64,000 nucleotides of DNA from Clostridium fessum. Lineage in GTDB: Bacteria; Bacillota; Clostridia; Lachnospirales; Lachnospiraceae. The notes under the pieces are model-generated. The model did not search any database, was not told where the DNA came from, and saw nothing but the letters and a program-made list of their open reading frames with translations. Below, piece by piece: positions 45,402 to 53,895 of this stretch. Made by a program: the position numbers and the translations under genes. Location: positions 99,395 to 163,394 of the forward strand of contig NZ_PYLO01000006.1 in the NCBI RefSeq assembly GCF_003024715.1. The letters are read 5' to 3'. The stretch's first letter is position 1. The number at the start of each line of letters is the position of its first letter.

Positions 45402-45809
45402 TTTCCATTCCTTTCCTGTATGCACTTGAACCACTTCTGAAAAATCATCGAACATTTCTCTGAACTTAACTTTTAGAATCTTAATAATAGATCAACGGGA
45501 AATCCGGATTCCCGTGACAGATGGAAGAACCCATCCATGAATGTTCCTCCATTATGAACAGTTTTTGATCAAAAGTCAATCCCAAAACACCCGAAATATG
45601 CGCCAAAAACATCTCAAAAACTTTGTGCATCTGAACCCATTATTTTAGCTAGACAATTTCGTTATTTGAAAATAATTGCCAAAATATCTCTTTATTTTTT
45701 ATCTATAAATACCCATTCCAGCATTTTCCTTTCCATTGACTGACGAAACAAAAAATGGTAAAATACTATTAGTTTAAATTTTTAAACCATTATAGAAGGA
45801 GGAGCCGCG
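45402..45809. other. 408 bp divergent intergenic region, tadV side and arsR side
   Basis: AT-rich spacer with no gene. The right end carries the arsR-like promoter and operator. An inverted repeat GGGAAATCCGG/ATTCCCG-like near 45498-45515 and a region of imperfect AT palindromes are visible, but no clear minus-strand promoter for the Tad genes. Confidence 0.45.
45736..45787 (+). promoter_or_regulatory. Promoter and palindromic operator of the ArsR-type gene
   Basis: TTGACT (45736-45741), a 17 bp spacer and TAAAAT (45759-45764), followed at 45772-45787 by the palindrome GTTTAAATTTTTAAAC just before the ribosome site. An ArsR repressor commonly binds such a site at its own promoter; binding is inferred. 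Confidence 0.65.
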
Positions 45810-46223
45810 ATGAAAAAAGGAATAGAACTTAAACAGCATTTTCATACCTGTATGCCTCTTTTTATCGCACTGGGTGATGAAATACGGCTGACGATCATCG
45901 AAGCACTGACGGACGAAGCCCTCACGGGACGCACAAAAAACACCCCTATGAACACAAATCAGCCGGATAAAAACGATGACCGTCCAATCAGCCTGCCCAC
46001 CCAGCCCCGTCCGCACGGCTTAAATGTCCGGGAGATCACCGAACGGACCAGTCTGTCGCGCCCGGCAGTTTCCCACCATTTGAAGATCTTAAAGACAGCC
46101 GGGCTGATCGATGTCCACCGGGAGGGAACCTGCAATTACTATTATCTCTCAATCGAAGACAGCACCCGGAAACTGATGCAGCTCGGACATCTGCTGGAAT
46201 CCGTGCTTTCCATGGACGCCTAA
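45810..46223 (+). CDS. ArsR/SmtB-family winged-helix regulator with internal insertion
   Basis: 137 aa. The winged helix is clear: FIALGDEIRLTIIEAL (about 18-33), then LNVREITERTSLSRPAVSHHLKILKTAGLIDVHREG (about 71-106) and NYYYLSIED. Between them sits an about 38-residue polar, Pro/Asn/Asp-rich stretch (about 36-73) that ordinary ArsR proteins lack. No metal-binding Cys pair of ArsR or SmtB is visible, so the inducer may be non-metal. GGAGG precedes the ATG. It heads the plus-strand glycogen-related row. Confidence 0.88.
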   Translation: MKKGIELKQHFHTCMPLFIALGDEIRLTIIEALTDEALTGRTKNTPMNTNQPDKNDDRPISLPTQPRPHGLNVREITERTSLSRPAVSHHLKILKTAGLIDVHREGTCNYYYLSIEDSTRKLMQLGHLLESVLSMDA

Positions 46224-46304
46224 ACCAGGATGCATATCTTTCCATTTTCTGAATATACTGATCGTTGTACCAATTTATAGGATTCAGAAAGAGAGCATCA
46301 AACC

Positions 46305-46547
46305 ATGAAGCACAACCGCACCCACTGCTCCGGGAGCACCAGCACGGACATTTTTTCCGCCCACCCTGACCCGGAGCTGCTGACAGAACTGCGACAGACC
46401 ATGAGCACGATCAACACCGTTTTCAACCATTTTGAAGAGGTCGTCGATCCGACTCTGATTGACTGCTATATCTACGAACTGAAAGCCGCACACCTCCGGT
46501 ATCAGTTCCTTTTACGACATATTAAACAACAGGAAAATACCATTTAA
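46305..46547 (+). CDS. DUF2508 family small protein
   Basis: 80 aa, resembling YaaL-type DUF2508 proteins: the core is VDPTLIDCYIYELKAAHLRYQFLLRH (about 48-72). The N-terminal half is polar. The ribosome site is weak (AGAGAG). It lies 82 bp after the arsR-like gene and 24 bp before the GH13 gene, so it is probably in the same transcript. Function unknown. Confidence 0.8.
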   Translation: MKHNRTHCSGSTSTDIFSAHPDPELLTELRQTMSTINTVFNHFEEVVDPTLIDCYIYELKAAHLRYQFLLRHIKQQENTI

Positions 46548-46570
46548 CCGACACAAGGAGGACCTTTCTC

Positions 46571-48115
46571 ATGACAGCCTGGTACGACAAAGCTATCTTT
46601 TACCATATGTATCCTCTGGGAATGACCGGAGCACCGTTTGCCAATCCCTATCCTGTCTCCGATGGGACAGCGGATGGCACCAGGGACGTTTCCTCCGATT
46701 CCCGCATGGACGAACTGATGCAGTGGATTCCCTATTTAGAGAGCCTGCATATTTCCGCGATTTACATCGGACCGCTGTTTGAATCATCCACGCACGGCTA
46801 TGATACCCGCGATTTCCGGCTCATCGACCGGCGGCTGGGAACCAACGTTTCGTTCCGATCTTTCGTGGACTGCTGCCATGAGCATGGCATCCGCGTCGTC
46901 GTGGACGGCGTGTTCAACCACACCGGTCGCGAATTTTTCGCCTTCCGCGACCTGCAGGCGCACCGTGACCAGTCCCCTTACGCCGGATGGTACAGGAACG
47001 TCAATTTCGGCTGGGGCAGCCCGCTGGGCGATTCCTTCGGCTATGAATCCTGGCACGGCATCTGGGAGCTTCCCTGCTTAAACCACCGAAACCCGGAAGT
47101 GCGGAACTATCTGCTTGACACTGTCCGTTTCTGGGTGCAGGAATTTGACATCGACGGTATCCGCCTCGACTGCGCGGGCGATCTTTCCTTTGAATTTATG
47201 CAGGAACTGCGCCGGCTGGCAAATGAAATCAAGCCGGAATTCTGGCTGATGGGCGAAGTCATCCACGGCGAATACGCCCGCTGGGTCAATCCGCAGATGC
47301 TTCATTCCGTCACCAACTACGAGATGCACAAAAGTATCTATTCCGCGCACAACGACCACAATTATTTCGAACTGGCACACAATGTCCGCCGCCTCGAAGC
47401 GGTGGGGCGGGATCTCTACACCTTTGTGGACAACCACGACGAAGACCGGATCGCAAGCAAACTGTTAAATCCGGCACATCTTGCGCCGCTTTACACGCTG
47501 CTGTTCACTCTTCCGGGCATTCCGTCCATCTATTATGGAAGTGAATGGGGCATTCAGGGACGCCGCGGACACAACTCTGATACGGAACTCCGTCCGAGAA
47601 TCCTGCCGCCGAGACCGCTTGCAGAAGAAATGCAGACCAGCGACGGACAAAACACCGGCATCCGCACAGATGGCAACTGCCAGAGCTTTTCGAGCGCCAC
47701 AGGCCCAAACATACACGCAGGCGCAAACACCTGCTGCCAGACCACTTCAAGCACCACAGGCTCAAACACAGATACCAGCGCAGGCACCGTGACACCGCTT
47801 ACACTTCTGATCCAGAAACTCGCCGCCATCCACGCCGCCGAACCGGCGCTTCACGGTGGGCGTTATCAGGAACTTCTGCTGACAAACCGGCAGTACGCAT
47901 TTGCCAGACACGGTGACCACCAGGCGATCCTTACCGCTGCCAACAACGATGACAACGCCGCTTATTTACAAGTTCCACTTCCATTCCACACGACAGCGGA
48001 ACAAGCTACGGATCTGATTACCGGAAAATCGTTTTTGATCGATAAGAATACAAACAAAATTCAGATAGAATTAGAGGGTAACAGCGCTGTTATTCTCGGA
48101 ATCACGGAGGGGTAA
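46571..48115 (+). CDS. Alpha-amylase family glycosidase (GH13)
   Basis: 514 aa enzyme acting on alpha-glucans, no signal peptide, so cytoplasmic. GH13 regions are present: VVVDGVFNH (about 108-116), GIRLDCAGD (nucleophile Asp about 198), LMGEVIHGEY (acid/base Glu about 229) and VDNHDEDR (Asp about 288). Between about residues 355 and 415 is a Thr/Ser/Asn/Gly-rich stretch with imperfect internal repeats (ATGPN, TTGSN) that breaks the usual fold. GGAGG precedes the ATG. It lies 4 bp before glgB. Confidence 0.92.
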   Translation: MTAWYDKAIFYHMYPLGMTGAPFANPYPVSDGTADGTRDVSSDSRMDELMQWIPYLESLHISAIYIGPLFESSTHGYDTRDFRLIDRRLGTNVSFRSFVDCCHEHGIRVVVDGVFNHTGREFFAFRDLQAHRDQSPYAGWYRNVNFGWGSPLGDSFGYESWHGIWELPCLNHRNPEVRNYLLDTVRFWVQEFDIDGIRLDCAGDLSFEFMQELRRLANEIKPEFWLMGEVIHGEYARWVNPQMLHSVTNYEMHKSIYSAHNDHNYFELAHNVRRLEAVGRDLYTFVDNHDEDRIASKLLNPAHLAPLYTLLFTLPGIPSIYYGSEWGIQGRRGHNSDTELRPRILPPRPLAEEMQTSDGQNTGIRTDGNCQSFSSATGPNIHAGANTCCQTTSSTTGSNTDTSAGTVTPLTLLIQKLAAIHAAEPALHGGRYQELLLTNRQYAFARHGDHQAILTAANNDDNAAYLQVPLPFHTTAEQATDLITGKSFLIDKNTNKIQIELEGNSAVILGITEG

Positions 48116-48119
48116 CCTT

Positions 48120-50066
48120 ATGAAAAAAGCAGCTTCCACTACTAAACGAACCACATCGAAAAAACCAAAGACAGAAGGACTCGGCGTGATCGGCGAGCTT
48201 GACCGGTATCTCTTCGGAGAAGGCCGCCACTACCAGCTCTACCACAAGCTGGGCGCACACCCTTATACATATCGCGGACAGGACGGCTACTATTTCGCGG
48301 TCTGGGCGCCGCACGCAGCCGCCGTCAGCCTGGTCGGCGACTTCAACGCCTGGAATCCGGATGCAACCCCGATGAAGCCGGTCGCAGACAGCGGCATTTA
48401 CGAGCTCTTCGTACCGGGACTTGGCGTGGGACAGCTCTACAAATTCGCCATCACCACGCACACAGGAACGATTTTATTTAAGGCAGATCCATATGCATTT
48501 TCGGCAGAATACCGTCCTGGAACCGCTTCCGTGACCGCCGATATCCGCGGCTTCAAATGGAACGATTCCAAATGGATGGAATCGCGCGCGGGCACCGATC
48601 CGGTCAAGGCGCCAATCTCTATCTACGAGGTTCACTTAGGATCCTGGAAAAAGAAAAACCGCCCGGAAAAGGACGGTTATTACACTTACATGGAAGCCGC
48701 GCATGAGCTGGCTGACTATGTCCTGGAAATGGGCTACACCCATGTAGAGCTCATGGGAATCGCCGAACATCCGTATGACGGCTCCTGGGGATATCAGGTA
48801 ACCGGCTATTTTGCCCCGACCTCCCGCTACGGAACCCCGACGGAATTTATGTATTTCGTCAATTACTTACATAAAAAAGGCATCGGTGTCATCCTAGACT
48901 GGGTTCCGGCGCATTTTCCGAAGGATGCACATGGACTTGCCGATTTCGACGGACAGGCGCTCTATGAGTATGCCGACCCGCGCAAAGGCGAGCACCCGGA
49001 CTGGGGTACCAAGGTCTTTGATTATGCCAAAAACGAGGTATCCAATTTTCTGATCGCCAACGCGCTCTACTGGCTCGATGAATACCACATCGACGGTCTG
49101 CGCGTGGACGCCGTCGCTTCCATGCTTTACTTAGACTATGGGCGCCAGGACGGACAGTGGGTACCAAATAAATATGGCGACAACAAAAACCTCGAAGCCA
49201 TCGAGTTTTTCAAACATTTAAACAGCGTGATCCGCGGCCGGAAGGACGGCGCCATCATCATTGCCGAGGAATCCACCGCCTGGCCGAAGGTTACCAAGAG
49301 CCCGGAGGAGGACGGTCTTGGATTTACCTTCAAATGGAATATGGGCTGGATGCATGACTTCCTCGAATACATGAAGCTCGACCCGTATTTCCGTAAATTT
49401 AACCACAACAAAATGACCTTCGGCATCACCTACTGCACCAGCGAAAACTTCATTCTGGTGCTCTCGCACGACGAGGTCGTCCACCTCAAATGCTCGATGA
49501 TCAACAAAATGCCGGGCGAATACGAGGATAAATTTGCCAACCTGAAAGTCGGCTACACTTTCATGCTCGGACATCCGGGCAAGAAACTTCTCTTCATGGG
49601 ACAGGATTTCGGTCAGTTCCATGAATGGGATGAAAAAGTCTCCCTCGACTGGTACCTTACGAAAGAGCCGTTCCATGCCGACCTCCAGAATTATGTGAAA
49701 GGACTTTTGACGCTCTACCACAAATATCCGGCGCTCTACCGCCTGGACGAGGAGTATGACGGCTTCCAGTGGATCAACGCCAACGACGGAGACCGCAGTA
49801 TTTTCAGCTTTATCCGCCGCGATGAAACACAGAAAAAGAATCTTCTCTTCATCTGCAACTTCACCCCGGTAGACCGCGACGATTACCGCGTCGGTGTTCC
49901 GAAACGCGGCACCTACACGCTGCTGCTTGACCAGGAACACGGCTACTACAAGCGCGGCGATAAGATCAGCCATTACCGCTCCATCAAGAGCGAATGTGAC
50001 GGACAGCCATACTCCTTCGCGTACCCGCTTCCGGCGTATGGAACTGCGGTGTTCCGGTTCTCATAA
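48120..50066 (+). CDS. glgB: 1,4-alpha-glucan branching enzyme
   Basis: Adds alpha-1,6 branches to glycogen. 648 aa. The N-terminal part has the CBM48 domain (about 35-130, YYFAVWAPHAAAVSLVGDFNAWN) and the GH13 barrel with LDWVPAHFPKD, GLRVDAVASMLYLDYGR (nucleophile Asp), IIIAEEST (Glu) and LSHDEVVH (Asp). The C-terminal beta domain ends VFRFS. The first 20 residues are Lys/Thr-rich. It is the distal gene of the plus-strand row and is followed by a strong terminator. Confidence 0.96.
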   Translation: MKKAASTTKRTTSKKPKTEGLGVIGELDRYLFGEGRHYQLYHKLGAHPYTYRGQDGYYFAVWAPHAAAVSLVGDFNAWNPDATPMKPVADSGIYELFVPGLGVGQLYKFAITTHTGTILFKADPYAFSAEYRPGTASVTADIRGFKWNDSKWMESRAGTDPVKAPISIYEVHLGSWKKKNRPEKDGYYTYMEAAHELADYVLEMGYTHVELMGIAEHPYDGSWGYQVTGYFAPTSRYGTPTEFMYFVNYLHKKGIGVILDWVPAHFPKDAHGLADFDGQALYEYADPRKGEHPDWGTKVFDYAKNEVSNFLIANALYWLDEYHIDGLRVDAVASMLYLDYGRQDGQWVPNKYGDNKNLEAIEFFKHLNSVIRGRKDGAIIIAEESTAWPKVTKSPEEDGLGFTFKWNMGWMHDFLEYMKLDPYFRKFNHNKMTFGITYCTSENFILVLSHDEVVHLKCSMINKMPGEYEDKFANLKVGYTFMLGHPGKKLLFMGQDFGQFHEWDEKVSLDWYLTKEPFHADLQNYVKGLLTLYHKYPALYRLDEEYDGFQWINANDGDRSIFSFIRRDETQKKNLLFICNFTPVDRDDYRVGVPKRGTYTLLLDQEHGYYKRGDKISHYRSIKSECDGQPYSFAYPLPAYGTAVFRFS

Positions 50067-50090
50067 AATAATGTTCCTATGAAGTCAAAA

Positions 50091-50145
50091 AACCTGCCGC
50101 AGACAGACTGTTTATATGGGGGATACAGTCTGCCTGCGGCAGGTT
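50091..50145. terminator. Strong bidirectional terminator after glgB
   Basis: Stem AACCTGCCGCAG with CTGCGGCAGGTT plus an inner CAGACTG/CAGTCTG. A and T tracts lie on both sides (AAAAAA before, TTTTATTT after). It serves glgB on plus and the MalY/PatB gene on minus. Confidence 0.88.
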
Positions 50146-50182
50146 TTATTTATACGGGTTCTGATTCGTGCCCCAATCAATT

Positions 50183-51355
50183 TTATCCGCGGATCGCCGC
50201 TTCCAGCTGCTTCAGCGCTTTCTCCACCGTCGCCCGCGGGCATGCGATATTGATCCGCTCGAAGCCCTCGCCGTCCGGTCCGAACATCGCGCCGCTGTCC
50301 AGCCACAGATGTGCCTTGTCCACGATCAGATGTTCCAGCTCTTTTTCATTCAAATGAAGCGCCTTAAAATCCAGCCACAGAAGGTAGGTTCCCTCCGGCT
50401 CGATCAGACGGATTTCCGGCAGATGCTCTTCCAGATACGCCTTCACAAACTTCCGGTTCTCCTCCAGATACGCTTTTAGCTGTGCAAGCCACTCCGCTCC
50501 CTCTTCATACGCCGCCTGGCATGCTACCAGTCCCATCAGACCGACCTGGCTGTAGCCTGCCGCCGCGATCTCCTTTAAGAGTTTCTTCCGAAGCTCTGGG
50601 TTCGGCACAAAGATATTGGAAATCTGCAGTCCCGCCAGATTGAACGTCTTGGATGGTGCCGTGCAGATCAGGCAGTTCTGCTCAAACTCTGCACCCAGCT
50701 TCGCAAATACTGTGTGCGGATGTCCCTCTCGGGTAAAATCACTGTGGATCTCATCGCTGACCACGAGCACACCGTGACGCAGGCAAATCTCGCCAACCCG
50801 GCGCAGTTCTTCCTCGCTCCAGACACGTCCGACCGGGTTGTGCGGACTGCAAAGCAGGAACAATTTTACCTTATTTTCGACGATCTTCGTTTCCAGGTCG
50901 TCAAAATCCATCGTGTAATAGCCATCCGTGATTTTCAGCGGGCTGTTGACAACCTTACGCCCATTGTCCGTAATTACTTCCGAAAACGGATAGTACACCG
51001 GCTGCTGAAGCAGTACGCCGTCACCTTCCTTTGTATACGCCCGGACAGCCGCCGCCAGCGCGAATACAACGCCCGGTGTCTTCACCAGCCACTCCGGTTT
51101 CGTCTCCCAGCCAAAGCGCTCCCGGTACCAGTTCTGGACTGCCGCAAAATAGCCCTCTTTTCCATCACTGTAGCCGAAAATACCATGTTTTACTGTCTCT
51201 TCCAGCCGCTCTAAAATCGCCGGAGCCGTCTGAAAATCCATATCAGCCACCCAAAGCGGTAAAATATCCGCTGGTTTTCCTCGCTCGATGGCAAAATCAT
51301 ATTTTAAACAGTTGGTACCATGCCGGTCCACCACTTTGTCAAAATCGTATTTCAT
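50183..51355 (-). CDS. patB: MalY/PatB-type aminotransferase (putative C-S lyase)
   Basis: PLP-dependent fold type I enzyme, 390 aa, of the cystathionine beta-lyase/MalY group. The N-terminus MKYDFDKVVDRHGTNCLKYD and PLWVADMDFQTAP are signature. The PLP Lys lies in CTAPSKTFNLAGLQ (about 230-243), after VVSDEIHSDFTREG. The ATG at 51355 has GGGAGG upstream; a TTG frame to 51370 overlaps that site. It likely cleaves cystathionine or cysteine. It lies next to a trans-sulfuration enzyme, with a MITE between them. Confidence 0.9.
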   Translation of the reverse strand: MKYDFDKVVDRHGTNCLKYDFAIERGKPADILPLWVADMDFQTAPAILERLEETVKHGIFGYSDGKEGYFAAVQNWYRERFGWETKPEWLVKTPGVVFALAAAVRAYTKEGDGVLLQQPVYYPFSEVITDNGRKVVNSPLKITDGYYTMDFDDLETKIVENKVKLFLLCSPHNPVGRVWSEEELRRVGEICLRHGVLVVSDEIHSDFTREGHPHTVFAKLGAEFEQNCLICTAPSKTFNLAGLQISNIFVPNPELRKKLLKEIAAAGYSQVGLMGLVACQAAYEEGAEWLAQLKAYLEENRKFVKAYLEEHLPEIRLIEPEGTYLLWLDFKALHLNEKELEHLIVDKAHLWLDSGAMFGPDGEGFERINIACPRATVEKALKQLEAAIRG

Positions 51356-51473
51356 GCATTTTCCTCCCAATCCATCGTTCCTGTCAATGAACGGTTTTCA
51401 CTCTGGCATCCTGTCATCCATGCCCATATCCCACTGCCCATGCAAAACCGATACCAAATATCTATCCTCTTTT

Positions 51474-51606
51474 GTAACTGTTCAGTACCTTCACAGTCAC
51501 GCGCAAAAATCCATTAAAAATTGCCTACGGCAATGGGATTTTTGCCTGCTGGCCCATGTTTTCGTACGGTCAGCGCAATAAATGCGCAGACCTACTGAAC
51601 AGTTAC
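51474..51606. mobile_element. MITE, type A, 133 bp
   Basis: 14 bp perfect terminal inverted repeats (51474-51487 and 51593-51606) flanked by CCTCTTTT direct repeats at 51466-51473 and 51607-51614. Inside are nested hairpins (AAAATCC/GGGATTTT with ATTGCC/GGCAAT, and a GCGC/GCGC stem). The right direct repeat ends on the stop codon of the neighbouring gene. Confidence 0.88.
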
Positions 51607-51613
51607 CCTCTTT

Positions 51614-52759
51614 TTACGCTAACGCCTGCTCCAGATCCGCAATCAGATCATCCACATTTTCAATACCGACAGACAGACGTAAAAATGTCTCTGTAATTCC
51701 AAGACGTTCCCGGATCTCAACCGGCACATCGCCATGTGTCTGCAGCATCGGATAGGTAATCAGGGACTCCACGCCGCCCAGACTCTCCGCATAGGAAATA
51801 AGCTTCACGCGCTCCAGCACCTTTCTCGCCGTCTCCTCCGTATCAGTGCGGAACGAAATCATGCTGCCCGCGCCGCGGCTCTGTTTTTGGTTGATCTCAT
51901 AACCCGGATGCTCCGGAAGTCCTACATAGTAGACATCCGTTACTTTTTTCTGCTCTTTCAGCCAGCTCGCGATCTTCATCGCATTCTCCTGCTGCCGTTC
52001 CACACGCACTGACAGAGTCTTGATGCCGCGCAGGACTAAGAAAGAATCAAACGGAGAAAGTCCGCTTCCGATCGTCTTGAACAGATACCGGATCTGCTCT
52101 GCCAGCGCCTTGATCGGCGTACATAAAAATCCAGCCAGCGTATCATTGTGACCACCTAAAAACTTCGTGCCGCTGTGGACAACCAGATCCGCGCCCTGCG
52201 CGATCGGATTCTGCAGATACGGGGACAGGAAGGTATTGTCCACGATCAGAAGCAGTCCGTGCTTCGTCGCCAGACGGCTCATTTCCGCCAGATCGGTCAC
52301 CTGCATCGTCGGGTTGCTCGGTGTCTCGATGTAGAGTGCCTTCGTCTGATCCGTGATCGCCTTCTCAACCGCCTCCACATCGGCTGTATTTATATAGGAA
52401 AATGAAAAACCGCGCTTCTTTTCCAGTGCCTCAAAAATACGGACGGAACCGCCATACAGATCCTCGGTACATACAAAATGGCTGCCACTGTCAAACAGCT
52501 CCATCATCAGCGAGATCGCCGCCATACCGGATGTGCAGGCAACGGTATCAACCGCTCCTTCCAGCGCCGAAACAGTCTTTTCCAGCTCGTCTCTGGTCGG
52601 GTTGCTCTCACGCGTATAATTATGACCGGTTGATTCCCCAATACCCGGGTGGGCAAAAGTCGCCGTCTGGTAAATCGGCACTGAAACAGCGCCAAAAGAA
52701 TGGTTTTTAGAAGTTTCCGGATCTCCGCAAATACAAGTTGTCTCTATCTGATAAGCCAC
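51614..52759 (-). CDS. Trans-sulfuration PLP enzyme (cystathionine gamma-synthase/lyase family)
   Basis: 381 aa protein of the Cys/Met metabolism PLP family. Visible are the PLP region YIETPSNPTMQVTDL (about 143-157), VDNTFLSPYLQNP and the PLP-Lys in VVHSGTKFLGGH (about 192-203). Sequence alone does not separate MetB (synthase), MccB/MetC (lyase) or homocysteine-forming enzymes. GGAGGATG precedes the start. It has a strong promoter. It ends at a MITE target repeat. Confidence 0.9.
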   Translation of the reverse strand: MAYQIETTCICGDPETSKNHSFGAVSVPIYQTATFAHPGIGESTGHNYTRESNPTRDELEKTVSALEGAVDTVACTSGMAAISLMMELFDSGSHFVCTEDLYGGSVRIFEALEKKRGFSFSYINTADVEAVEKAITDQTKALYIETPSNPTMQVTDLAEMSRLATKHGLLLIVDNTFLSPYLQNPIAQGADLVVHSGTKFLGGHNDTLAGFLCTPIKALAEQIRYLFKTIGSGLSPFDSFLVLRGIKTLSVRVERQQENAMKIASWLKEQKKVTDVYYVGLPEHPGYEINQKQSRGAGSMISFRTDTEETARKVLERVKLISYAESLGGVESLITYPMLQTHGDVPVEIRERLGITETFLRLSVGIENVDDLIADLEQALA

Positions 52760-52851
52760 GATGTCATCCTCCTGTGTCTATTTGCTATATCAGCAAATTC
52801 GTTTTTTATATAATTTTCTTATTTCATATTGTTTTAATTGGTTTATCAGTG

Positions 52852-52880
52852 ATTGTAATGCGAAATTCCTACTTTGTCAA
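52852..52880 (-). promoter_or_regulatory. Promoter of the trans-sulfuration gene with overlapping inverted repeat
   Basis: The minus strand shows TTGACA (52875-52880), 17 bp and TACAAT (52852-52857). GAAATTCCTA (52862-52871) and TAGGAATTCC (52881-52890) form an inverted repeat that brackets the -35 box, a likely regulator site. Confidence 0.8.
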
Positions 52881-52989
52881 TAGGAATTCCATGCAGTCCG
52901 CCATTTTCCCGGGCGTTTTCCTTCCTCAGCGCAAAAGCCTATCAAGGTACATTTTTTGTTTTTTCACAAAACGCACCTTCCAAACAATT

Positions 52990-53169
52990 CAAGTCGAACG
53001 TCCGTGAGACTTGGCGCGTGATTCTGGTCAGCGAAGCTGACATATTCTTTACAGAATCACTGCGCATCCTCGCGGAGCGTTTATCTCAGTCGGAGAATGG
53101 ACTCCCACTGAGACAAATTTGCTATTACTCACCACCTGAAGAGGTGGGAGTCTTCTCGACTGAGATAAA
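52990..53169. repeat. Multi-hairpin block of unknown type
   Basis: Four consecutive inverted repeats: CAAGTC/GACTTG (52990-53013); GTGATTCTG/CAGAATCAC with inner GTCAGC/GCTGAC (53018-53060); CTCGCGGAG near 53068-53077; and a long one, 53080-53169, with arms TTTATCTCAGTCG/CGACTGAGATAAA and GACTCCCAC/GTGGGAGTC. Part of it (CCACCTGAAGAGGTGG) resembles ends of IS200/IS605 elements, but no transposase or TnpB frame is present. It could be a remnant or an unknown RNA. Confidence 0.6.
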
Positions 53170-53230
53170 AAAACGGTCAGAATCAATGACATCTTCCCAC
53201 ATTTCAGAAATATATCATACATTCTGACCG
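53167..53230 (-). terminator. Terminator after pdxT
   Basis: CGGTCAGAAT and ATTCTGACCG (53174-53183 and 53221-53230) form a stem followed on the minus strand by T7. It ends the pdxST transcript about 85 bp after the stop codon. Confidence 0.82.
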
Positions 53231-53315
53231 CTTTAAATGGCTGCAGTTCTCGCTCCCCTTACCAATAGGTTTCACTTTTCATCAACCACACGCTAATTTC
53301 TACCAAATTACACTC

Positions 53316-53894
53316 TTAATTTCCTTTGCAGACTTCTTCTAGAAAATACCGGTGCACCGTCACATCCTCATTCAATTCCGGATGAAATGCCGTCGCAAAC
53401 TGGTTTCCCTGTCTGGCTGCGACTATCTTTTCGTCCACTGTCGCCAGCACCTTAACATTTTTCTGAACCGAAGCGATGTACGGCGCGCGGATAAAAGTCA
53501 TCGGAATCGTCCCCAGACCGGCAAATTCAGCCTCCGTGTAAAAACTTCCGAGCTGACGCCCGTAGGCATTCCGCACCGCCGACACATCCATCGTCGCAAA
53601 GCACGGCGTTCCGCCCTCGATCTCCTTGGCCAGAAGCAAAAGCCCCGCGCACGTTCCATACACCGGAAGCCCTGCCGCAATCTTTGCCCGAAGCGGCTCA
53701 TAAAGCCCCAGCTCATCCAGGAGCTTACGCATCGCGGTACTCTCGCCGCCCGGCAGAATCAGTCCGTCCATCGGCCGCTCCAGATCCGGAAGCTGCCGGA
53801 TCTCAAACGCCTCTGCGCCCAGTCTCCGTACCATGGCAATGTGTTCGGCAAACGCGCCCTGCACCGCCAGCACGCCTATCTGTTTTTTCTCCAT
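53316..53894 (-). CDS. pdxT: Pyridoxal 5'-phosphate synthase glutaminase subunit PdxT
   Basis: Supplies ammonia from glutamine to PdxS. The 192 aa class I amidotransferase shows GVLAVQGAFAEHIAM (7-21), LPGGESTAM (about 47-55), the nucleophile Cys in YGTCAGLLLL (about 80) and the catalytic His-Glu in TAFHPELNEDV (about 172-175). It follows pdxS directly, with 1 bp between stop and start. The product cofactor is used by the two PLP enzymes next door. Confidence 0.95.
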   Translation of the reverse strand: MEKKQIGVLAVQGAFAEHIAMVRRLGAEAFEIRQLPDLERPMDGLILPGGESTAMRKLLDELGLYEPLRAKIAAGLPVYGTCAGLLLLAKEIEGGTPCFATMDVSAVRNAYGRQLGSFYTEAEFAGLGTIPMTFIRAPYIASVQKNVKVLATVDEKIVAARQGNQFATAFHPELNEDVTVHRYFLEEVCKGN

Positions 53895-53895
53895 C

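Larger units (their letters stand above)
52760..53315. other. 556 bp gap with promoter, multi-hairpin block and terminator
   Basis: Holds the promoter at 52852-52880, the structured block 52990-53169 and the pdxST terminator 53167-53230. No gene is convincing: the plus-strand frame 52874-53227 is not protein-like. No S-box or T-box riboswitch is visible. Confidence 0.6.

Noticed and set aside
52874..53227. Plus-strand frame in the gap before pdxT, considered as a TnpB fragment
   Set aside because: It has no RuvC or zinc motifs; the sequence is dominated by inverted repeats, so a TnpB remnant is not supported at protein level.
52760..53315. SAM or T-box riboswitch ahead of the trans-sulfuration gene
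   Set aside because: Neither the S-box core nor the T-box specifier and antiterminator features are present, and the promoter lies only about 90 bp from the start codon.
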